A stretch of 48,878 nucleotides of DNA from an uncultured Victivallis sp. (GTDB taxonomy: Bacteria > Verrucomicrobiota > Lentisphaeria > Victivallales > Victivallaceae): NCBI GenBank assembly GCA_944389895.1, contig CALXOA010000116.1, positions 1 through 48,878 of the forward strand, read 5' to 3'. Numbering within the stretch: the first letter of the stretch is position 1; the number at the start of each line of letters is the position of its first letter. The notes below the pieces were generated by a model. The model searched no databases. It was not told the origin of the DNA and saw only the letters and a program-made list of their open reading frames with translations. Made by a program: the position numbers and the translations under genes. Of the stretch, positions 42,416 through 48,878 are shown piece after piece.

Positions 42416-44972
42416 AACTCTTCTGACACTCTGTATCGGATTGGGAGAACTCCTTACACTGGCAGCTCTTCCGCTCCCCCTGATGCCCGGGAAGAACATG
42501 GAGCCGGATTTTGCACCGCCACAACTTCCTCCGCTCATCCGACATGCCGAACTGGAATTTCATCCTCCTGCATCCGGTTTCCCCGTCGTATTGAACGGCA
42601 GCCAACGCAAATTCCGTTCTCCGTGGTTGAGTTGCCGACTGCCCGCGGGAACCAGAGCAGGAGCTCTTTATCTGCTGCATGCGCTGGAAAACTGTTATTT
42701 CGGTGACATCGGTACCATCCGTGTGACGTTCAGCGACGGAACCCGGCAACTCATCCGGGTTTCCGCCACAGAGGAGTGCGGCGACTGGCAGAATGCACGC
42801 CAGCGGAAACACGCTCCGGTCGCGTGGCGAAATGATACCCGCCGGGATGTCGGGTTCTATGCCGCCGGTTGGAAACTCGACCGCGATGATCCAACCGAAA
42901 TCGTCTTTGAGGTTACCGCACGAAAATCACGTTGGCTGATCGCGGCCGCCACACTCACAACGGAGTTCCGGCCGACCGCAGATGAAAATTACGTGATCAA
43001 TGCCGGAGATGAATACATCCCCATCCAATACAAATGGAATACCGTTCCGGGCTCCCCGCTTGACTTTTCCGACCTCAATGATGCACCCGCGGGGAAATAC
43101 GGATTCGTCAGACGCCGGGGAGATGGGACTTTCTGTTTTGAAAAAACGCCAGAGAAACGGATCCGTTTCTTCGGTCAGAATATCGTTTACCACTGCAATT
43201 TCCCGACGCGGAAAGATGCTGTACGTATTGCCGACGAACTTGCCCGTACCGGTTGTAATCTGGTTCGCTTCCACCTCAATGATGACTTGATGTTGAAAGA
43301 AAACGCAAGAAATTCGCTCGATCTGGATCCGTCCAGACTTGATGCGATGGAGTATTTCTTCGCCCGGCTCAAGGAGCGTGGAATCTACGTTACCGTCGAT
43401 CTGTACGGTTGCCGTCACTTCCGCGTGGACGACGGACCGGAACTTGCCGCTGAATCCGCTCCCATGTCCATGAAGTTCGTCTACCTTCTTGAACGCTCGG
43501 CCCTGGACAACCTCAAGTCGTTTGCAAAGATGTGGCTGACCCATGTCAATCCCTATACGGGACTCGCCTGGAAGGACGATCCGGCACTTGCTTTCGTCAA
43601 TCTGATCAACGAAGACGGCGTAGAATCGGTCTGGCAACGCAGTCCCACCTATCGGGAACGTTTTCTGGCGGGATTCCGCGAAGCAACCGGCAGGGAACCG
43701 TTTACTTCCCCCTCGGGTAACCAGTTGTCGCCGGAGTTTCGGGCCTGGCTGGAGAAGATACAGGACGGTCGGCTCACAGAGCTGCGCAACTGGGCTCGCG
43801 GAGAGCTCGGATTGCGCCAGTTGATCAGCAGTATCAACTCGGAATATCGTTACGGCTATGTACCGTTGCGTGACAAACTGGATTTTGTGGACAACCATAC
43901 CTATTATGCGCACCCGCAGTACAGTCCGAACTACAGACTGCCATGGAAATTCGGCGTCCTCTCGAGCATAGAGAACTTCGCAACCGTTCCGGCCTGGATC
44001 TTTCCAACCCGCCTCTTCGGGCGCCCCTTTACAGTGACGGAGTTTAATTTCTGTCACCCCAACATGTTCCGAGCAGAAGGCGGGCCGCTGCTGGCGGCCT
44101 ACGCCAGTCTGCAGAACTGGGATGCTCTGGTCAACTACCGCTGGGCGAGCGACTATGGTCCGCAGGAGATAGACGGCAATTATCGCATCGCCTGCTTCAG
44201 TGCAAACAGCGATCCGTTGCTGCTCTGTACCAATCGCCTGATTTCCCGTGTGTTCCGCGGGGAGATGATCCGCAAGGCTCCGGAACGATTCGCAATAATC
44301 GTACCCGACTCCATTGATCAGGCCGTCCGGTTGCACTATCCTGAAAAAATTCTGCGCCTCGGACTGATCACCCAGGTCGGATCCATTCTGGAAAAGGATC
44401 AGAAAGAAGCCGTCATTCCATCCTTCGAAAATGTCACAGATCCGCGGATCACCGGACTTTTCAAGCGACTCGAAAAGGAAGGCATCGCCGAAAGTTCAAC
44501 GGGAGAACTGGAATTGAATGCGGACAAGCAAACATTCCGGGTTGCAGCGCCTCTCGTTTCGATGGCGGTACTCAGGGCGGGTTCCCTCGCCGCGGGAGTT
44601 CTGAAGGTTGAGGATGCCGACAGTTTTCAAACACTTGCTTTGCTCGCTCTAGACAATCTGCCTCTCACAGAGAGCAGGAAAATGCTGCTGTTTCATCTGA
44701 CCGACGTAACCAACACAGGAATTACCTTTGAAGATGGTACCCGGAGAGTGCTCAAAGCTCACGGGACACTGCCGTTGCTGCTGCGCCGCGGTCGCTGCCG
44801 GATCCAATTAATCGGCCGACACGGTCTGACCGTCAACGCGCTGGGCCTTGATGGACAGACCAGGGGGGCCATTCCGGTACGCGAAAGTGCGGGGGGAAGT
44901 GAATTTGAACTCGATAATAAAGTATTTGGCGGAACATTCAACTACTGCATCCAAACATCTGTTTCCCGATAA
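42408..44972 (+). CDS. Secreted clan GH-A-like glycoside hydrolase, second tandem copy
   Basis: The 854-residue protein has a signal peptide (about residues 1-18), a shortened N-terminal sandwich that lacks the GGWTDQG opening, the barrel (about 240-640) with probable acid/base Glu402 (NLINEDG) and nucleophile Glu545 (TVTEFNFCHPNMFRAEGGP), and a C-terminal sandwich (about 690-850). ATG 42408 lies within the end of the upstream gene, so the two are translationally coupled and probably arose by tandem duplication. Differences cluster after the acid/base residue, where the loop is longer here, which suggests a changed substrate. Family not assigned. Confidence 0.78.
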   Translation: MIKTLLTLCIGLGELLTLAALPLPLMPGKNMEPDFAPPQLPPLIRHAELEFHPPASGFPVVLNGSQRKFRSPWLSCRLPAGTRAGALYLLHALENCYFGDIGTIRVTFSDGTRQLIRVSATEECGDWQNARQRKHAPVAWRNDTRRDVGFYAAGWKLDRDDPTEIVFEVTARKSRWLIAAATLTTEFRPTADENYVINAGDEYIPIQYKWNTVPGSPLDFSDLNDAPAGKYGFVRRRGDGTFCFEKTPEKRIRFFGQNIVYHCNFPTRKDAVRIADELARTGCNLVRFHLNDDLMLKENARNSLDLDPSRLDAMEYFFARLKERGIYVTVDLYGCRHFRVDDGPELAAESAPMSMKFVYLLERSALDNLKSFAKMWLTHVNPYTGLAWKDDPALAFVNLINEDGVESVWQRSPTYRERFLAGFREATGREPFTSPSGNQLSPEFRAWLEKIQDGRLTELRNWARGELGLRQLISSINSEYRYGYVPLRDKLDFVDNHTYYAHPQYSPNYRLPWKFGVLSSIENFATVPAWIFPTRLFGRPFTVTEFNFCHPNMFRAEGGPLLAAYASLQNWDALVNYRWASDYGPQEIDGNYRIACFSANSDPLLLCTNRLISRVFRGEMIRKAPERFAIIVPDSIDQAVRLHYPEKILRLGLITQVGSILEKDQKEAVIPSFENVTDPRITGLFKRLEKEGIAESSTGELELNADKQTFRVAAPLVSMAVLRAGSLAAGVLKVEDADSFQTLALLALDNLPLTESRKMLLFHLTDVTNTGITFEDGTRRVLKAHGTLPLLLRRGRCRIQLIGRHGLTVNALGLDGQTRGAIPVRESAGGSEFELDNKVFGGTFNYCIQTSVSR

Positions 44973-44987
44973 CGATATGGAGATATC

Positions 44988-46085
44988 ATGAACAGGCTTA
45001 TTCTCGCACTCTGTATTGCAGGAAGTGCTTTCAGGCTCGCAGCAGTACCGGCAATCATCGCAGACATGGAACAATCCATCCGTCTGCCGGGAATGAATTT
45101 CTGGGCCGATGGGCCGTTACCCGGATTCGAATTGCTCTCCGGATCCGAATGCGCCTCCGGCAACTGTGCAATGAAAGTAAACTTCTTTCCGGCCAGAACC
45201 TATTGCAATTTCGGTTTTTCCGAATCAGCGTTACCGCCGGAATGTGTCGGTATCGCATTCAAATACAAGAATGTCTCAGGGAATCCACCTTCCATTCTGG
45301 AATTGCGGTCGCAGAAGGACGGTAAAACCGTGGATTCCTTCATTCACGGTCTTACATGGCAACCCGGTTCGGAATATCGTGAAATGGTGATCCCCCTCGC
45401 GGATTTCAAGTTGCAACTGAAACGCGACAGCGGCAAGCTGACCGCAGGAAACAAATATCTGGTACTTTTCAACTTCAACGGAAAAAAAACAGCATCGGTG
45501 ACACTGGATGATGTCTGCTGGGTCCTTGCCGACGGCAGAAAAAAACCGATCTGCGACTTCGAACAGTACCATGCCGACACCTGGGTCCCCGACGGCCTCT
45601 GGCTGTGGGCCGATGACAGTTCATCGAACCCCGTCGCCTCGCTGTTGCAGGGAACGGAGGCGGCGGCGGGAAACGTCTCCCTGAAATTCCGTTTCTTCGG
45701 TTGCCGCTATTTCCAGGGCATTACCTTTTTCCGGTCAATTCAAGTTCCTCCGGACGGTAATGCACTGTCGTTTCAGTACAAGTTGTTCGACGGCAAATTT
45801 CCACGTCAGATCCAGCTGCTCCGTCTCATCGGCGACAATATGAAAAATCGCGTAGTCTATCTTTACGACGGCTTTACCCCGAAACCGCTCGGGAAGTGGG
45901 AGACCGTCGTCATTCCCTTTGCAAAGTTCAGCAAGATACGTGTTGAGGGGAACGCCGAACCCGAATATGACGACATTCGTCCGGGTGACCGGATTTATCT
46001 GATTTATCAGGGAGAACAAAATGATGTGGGAACATTCGCCCTCGACGAAATTAAAATTATAGCGGAACAACAGTATTCACGATGA
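44988..46085 (+). CDS. Secreted protein with two tandem beta-sandwich (CBM11/CIA30-like) domains
   Basis: The 365-residue protein has a signal peptide (about residues 1-19) and two related halves. The first (about 25-180) starts ADMEQSIRLPGMNFWADG, the second (about 188-362) CDFEQYHADTWVPDGLWLWA; each later contains a GN(C/V)-hydrophobic-K segment and ends in a D-D/E-V/I strand (VTLDDVCWV, FALDEIKII). This fits galactose-binding-like modules of the CBM11/CIA30 kind that bind glucans or other glycans. No catalytic domain is present, so it may be a surface glycan-binding protein for the neighbouring hydrolases. It follows the second hydrolase by 15 bases. Confidence 0.65.
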   Translation: MNRLILALCIAGSAFRLAAVPAIIADMEQSIRLPGMNFWADGPLPGFELLSGSECASGNCAMKVNFFPARTYCNFGFSESALPPECVGIAFKYKNVSGNPPSILELRSQKDGKTVDSFIHGLTWQPGSEYREMVIPLADFKLQLKRDSGKLTAGNKYLVLFNFNGKKTASVTLDDVCWVLADGRKKPICDFEQYHADTWVPDGLWLWADDSSSNPVASLLQGTEAAAGNVSLKFRFFGCRYFQGITFFRSIQVPPDGNALSFQYKLFDGKFPRQIQLLRLIGDNMKNRVVYLYDGFTPKPLGKWETVVIPFAKFSKIRVEGNAEPEYDDIRPGDRIYLIYQGEQNDVGTFALDEIKIIAEQQYSR

Positions 46086-46116
46086 TGGACAAAAAAACAA
46101 TTTTCAGGGATAAACG

Positions 46117-46134
46117 GATTTTTCCGGGAAAATC
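46117..46134. repeat. Near-perfect palindrome before the second pseudopilin
   Basis: GATTTTTCCGGGAAAATC is an 18-bp palindrome with one mismatched pair, in the 133-base gap between the sandwich protein and the pseudopilin. It could be an operator or a weak terminator. Confidence 0.35.
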
Positions 46135-46218
46135 ATGGGCAGCAGCAACCGTTGCGGCTCCGCAGATCAGATATTGTGTATTCAGTACTTTTAATCCAGT
46201 TCCAAGGAGGGAAAATAG

Positions 46219-46899
46219 ATGAAACGGAATTTCACATTGATCGAATTGCTTGTGGTGATTGCGATCATCGCCATCCTCGCCGCCATGCTGTTGCCCGCGT
46301 TGAACCAGGCCCGGGAACGGGCCAAGGCGATCAAATGCGTCAGCAATATCAAGCAGTCCGGCACCGCTTTATCACTCTACGCCAATGACTTCGGAAGTCG
46401 GCTGCCAGGTGCGGCACAACAGTGGGGGACCTCCTATCGGCCGTGGGGAGATGTCCTGATGCGGGTCTGTGGTTATCTCGGCGACGTCAAGGTCATGCAA
46501 TGCCCCGACGTAAAATACCAGTCGACGGCGAAAATCGATGACGGCAGCATGTTCTGGAACACTTACGGTCTGGTCCGCAGTTACGTCAAAAGCGACGGCA
46601 GCGAAGCCCATGACAGCAATTACTGTCGTTCCATCGCGGCAGTCAAGAATCCTTCGAAGCTGGTCATCGCCGCCGACTCGGTCAATCCGGAATCCAAGTA
46701 CGACTCCTGCCACGCAAACAGCTACTATTCCGGCGGAATCGGCGGAGTTATTTTCCGCCACTCCTACCGGGCAAGCGTTCTGATGGCGGACATGCATGCG
46801 GAACAGGTCACCCCGAATCAGATGCCGGATTTCCGCATACCGCAGACCGCCTACTGGTGGAGCGGCGTCTCTCCAGCCTACACGCAGATCACATTCTAA
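46219..46899 (+). CDS. Prepilin-type N-terminal domain protein (pseudopilin), cassette 4 second copy
   Basis: The 226-residue protein starts [20 protein letters not shown], again with Asn before the mature Phe and Glu at mature position 5. The C-terminal part carries [19 protein letters not shown], a His...Asp-x-His version of the family element. AAGGAGG stands 8 bases before ATG 46219. The globular part is unlike that of the pseudopilin at 38937. It precedes the partial large hydrolase gene, repeating the pseudopilin-then-hydrolase order. Confidence 0.84.
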   Translation: MKRNFTLIELLVVIAIIAILAAMLLPALNQARERAKAIKCVSNIKQSGTALSLYANDFGSRLPGAAQQWGTSYRPWGDVLMRVCGYLGDVKVMQCPDVKYQSTAKIDDGSMFWNTYGLVRSYVKSDGSEAHDSNYCRSIAAVKNPSKLVIAADSVNPESKYDSCHANSYYSGGIGGVIFRHSYRASVLMADMHAEQVTPNQMPDFRIPQTAYWWSGVSPAYTQITF

Positions 46900-46921
46900 T
46901 TTCAATCTCGGAGACCTTTGC

Positions 46922-48878
46922 ATGTTCAGACTCCCTCTCCTGCCGTTGCTGGCCCTCGGTTTAACCACAACCGCCGCCGCAACGTATGAAAATCTCGCCC
47001 GCCGGGACGATACCACCGTAACCAGTCAGACGGTCGGCGCGGAACAGCTCGCCCGGCTGCGCGACGGCTCCCTCGAAAGTGCGATGCTCGCCCGGGGACT
47101 CGTCGGGACGGAACTGACCTTCACGCTTGCAGAACCACGGGAGATAGACCATCTGGTGATCCATACACCGGGCGGCCCCGACTGGTCGATCGCCAGAAAG
47201 ATTCTGATCGTCGCCGACGGAGAAACGGTAACCGAAATCGAGCCGCCGAATCACTTCCGGCATGCCGCCCGATTCGACCTGAAACGCCGGCTGAAGACAC
47301 TTACGTTGAAAATCCGCGATGCCCACACCGCCAGTCCCCTCGATCTCGGTTCGGTCAAGCGGGTTCAGCCATGGGGTGGATTCGCCGAGATCGAACTCAA
47401 TGCCGCCACAGGGCCGGATGACCCCAGCCAGATCGCCGTATGCGATTTCCGGCAGGACAACTGCGGCTGGTATCCGGTCGAAAAAGTCAACATGGAGTTC
47501 ACCCCGGGCAATCTGACTTTTCACGGCAAAACGCAGGGCAACCGGATCGCCATACTGACGCCCGGATTTGAAACACCGGGAGGTGCGGAATACCGGGTCA
47601 CCGCCGGAATCAAGGGATCTCCTTCCCAACTTCAGCTGGCGCTTTTTGAAGACACTCCGCAGAAGAAATATGTGACCACCCTCAATGCCGCGGGGCTGTC
47701 CGCAGGACCGGGAAACGAGACGCACGAACTTGCCGGAACCTTCCGCATCCCTTCCGGCCGGGGACCGTTGACCGGAATGCTTCAGCTCAATGCCGTCACC
47801 CCGGGCGAAGTCCGGGTGACCCTGGAAAACGTGACGGTGACCCGCGTCGGTAACGAAGAGAATGCGCAGATCAAACTCCCGAAAAAATGGAAGTTCCAGT
47901 TCGATCGCTGGAGCAAGCTCGGGGATTACAGCTGGACAACTCCCGAATGCGACGATTCCGGCTGGAGCGATATCGATGTGCCCGGTTCCGTCGTCACCGC
48001 CGGACACAGCCATTACTTCGGAATTTATCGCTGCCGCACCGCGGTCGAGATGCAGAAACCCGCCGATGGCGGCCCTGCCTACAAACTGCGGGTCGGCAAG
48101 ATCTCCAGTGACGACAAAACGTTCTTCAACGGAGTTCAGGTCGGCGCGACCTTCGGCATCGGTTCCGGGCAGGAACTGCGTCCGGAATATCCGATCCCGG
48201 CCGAACTGGTGCGCAACGGACGCAACGTGATCGCGGTGGAGGTATCCTCGGGATTCAAAAACGGTTCCGGCATCTACGCCGGCCCTCTGACTCTGACTCC
48301 CTTCGGAAATCAGGAATACCTGATTCAGATCACCGCCCCGGATCACGAGGGTAACCTCTTTCTGAAAGGGGAACCCGTCAGGCTCCGCTTTGACATCCTT
48401 TCCGGCGCCCGTCCCGCCGCAGCGACACCGAAACTGGCGTGGCAGATACGCGACTACTACAACCGCCCGGTGGCCGCAGGGGAACGGTTCGTGGAACTTG
48501 CTCCCGGCGGCGGTTCCGCCGACCTTGAACTCGAATTGCCGCAAACTGGATATTATTCGCTGGAAGCCCGACTCTCCGACGGCGGCCGCCAGCTGACGGA
48601 GCGCAAGAGTTCGCTTGGAGTTCTCTACGACCTGTCCGGTCCACGCGGACCGTTGGAAAACTCTCCCTTCGGGATCAACCTCGGTGCCGCGGTACAGAGA
48701 AAAACCACCTGGTTCGACGATTTTCCGCTGCTGGCCAAGGCAGGCATCGACCACGTCCGGATCGACATCAACTGGGACATCGTTGAAAATGAACAGGGGA
48801 AATACGACTGGACCGTCGCAGACAACTATGTCGCCGCAACGAAAAAACACCACCTGCGGATTTTCCCGATCATGATCA
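46922..48878 (+). CDS. Large secreted GH2/GH39-like hydrolase, 3' end outside window
   Basis: An open frame from ATG 46922 (GGAG about 9 bases upstream) runs 652 codons to the window edge without a stop. It begins with a signal peptide (about residues 1-21, MFRLPLLPLLALGLTTTAAA), followed by an F5/8-like or other beta-sandwich region (about 25-160), further beta domains (about 165-315), a GH2-like jelly roll (about 320-455, with SGWSDIDVPGSV), an immunoglobulin-like region (about 460-570) and the start of a TIM barrel (from about 580: SPFGINLGAAVQ, then AGIDHVRIDINWDIVENEQG), which resembles GH39/GH5-type enzymes. Catalytic residues are beyond the window. The long complementary minus-strand frame is a shadow of this gene. 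Confidence 0.7.
   Translation, partial: MFRLPLLPLLALGLTTTAAATYENLARRDDTTVTSQTVGAEQLARLRDGSLESAMLARGLVGTELTFTLAEPREIDHLVIHTPGGPDWSIARKILIVADGETVTEIEPPNHFRHAARFDLKRRLKTLTLKIRDAHTASPLDLGSVKRVQPWGGFAEIELNAATGPDDPSQIAVCDFRQDNCGWYPVEKVNMEFTPGNLTFHGKTQGNRIAILTPGFETPGGAEYRVTAGIKGSPSQLQLALFEDTPQKKYVTTLNAAGLSAGPGNETHELAGTFRIPSGRGPLTGMLQLNAVTPGEVRVTLENVTVTRVGNEENAQIKLPKKWKFQFDRWSKLGDYSWTTPECDDSGWSDIDVPGSVVTAGHSHYFGIYRCRTAVEMQKPADGGPAYKLRVGKISSDDKTFFNGVQVGATFGIGSGQELRPEYPIPAELVRNGRNVIAVEVSSGFKNGSGIYAGPLTLTPFGNQEYLIQITAPDHEGNLFLKGEPVRLRFDILSGARPAAATPKLAWQIRDYYNRPVAAGERFVELAPGGGSADLELELPQTGYYSLEARLSDGGRQLTERKSSLGVLYDLSGPRGPLENSPFGINLGAAVQRKTTWFDDFPLLAKAGIDHVRIDINWDIVENEQGKYDWTVADNYVAATKKHHLRIFPIMI

Noticed and set aside
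46961..48853. Long minus-strand open frame of 630 codons
   Set aside because: It is the complement of the plus-strand hydrolase starting at 46922, which has a signal peptide, ribosome site and recognisable domains. Long antisense frames are common in GC-rich genes.
1..48878. CRISPR arrays, insertion sequences, transposases, prophage genes, rRNA or tRNA
   Set aside because: No regularly spaced repeats, transposase or phage motifs, or RNA gene signatures were seen anywhere in the window.

Overview
The window most likely comes from a Victivallis-like member of the Lentisphaerota. The basis is repeated short pseudopilin genes whose N-terminus carries the FTLIELLVV leader, each sitting beside LacI regulators and very large secreted carbohydrate-active proteins, in a GC-rich (roughly 57-60 %, by eye) genome that also has housekeeping genes. 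This is an inference from gene content; no 16S or marker gene is present.

Layout. Positions 1-612 hold the 3' end of recJ. A bidirectional terminator follows, then on the minus strand a compact GH78-type alpha-L-rhamnosidase (696-2348) and the glycine cleavage genes gcvH-gcvPA-gcvPB (5807 down to 2532), without gcvT. A non-coding, hairpin-rich stretch (about 5865-6386) separates these from cassette 1 (6387-16972, plus): LacI, a cytoplasmic glycosidase-like protein, a pseudopilin, a 1319-residue secreted CBM9-like/glycosidase-like protein, a GPH-type sugar symporter and a GH43 enzyme resembling exo-beta-1,3-galactanases. Cassette 2 (24248-17033, minus) encodes a lipoprotein, a LacI regulator and a 1646-residue secreted protein with LamG-like, TIM-barrel-like and malectin domains. 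The two cassettes converge on an 18-bp-stem terminator.

Positions 24276-30637 are mostly housekeeping or redox genes: pepD (minus), then a secreted thioredoxin, a dsbD with a probable frameshift at its 3' end, an Old Yellow Enzyme family oxidoreductase and an orphan HlyD-type adaptor. A second GH78-like gene (30762-32294) precedes cassette 3 (32353-37558: LacI, pseudopilin, 1121-residue clan GH-A-like hydrolase) and cassette 4 (37859 to the window end: LacI, pseudopilin, two tandem GH-A-like hydrolases, a two-domain secreted beta-sandwich protein, a second pseudopilin and the start of a large GH2-like/GH39-like enzyme).

How the genes fit together. Each cassette begins with a near-consensus sigma-70 promoter followed at once by a palindrome, which is the expected site for the local LacI protein. 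In cassette 1 the same palindrome (CTTAAA-GG-TTTAAG) recurs before the pseudopilin operon, linking regulator and target. The hydrolases carry their own Sec-type signal peptides while the pseudopilins do not use the usual Gly at the cleavage position. The working model is a series of substrate-specific polysaccharide-utilisation cassettes in which a dedicated pseudopilin takes part in secretion or surface display of its neighbours. The enzyme set (two GH78, GH43 of the 1,3-galactanase type, GH-A hydrolases) hints at plant arabinogalactan or pectin-like glycans, but no substrate is proven by sequence alone.
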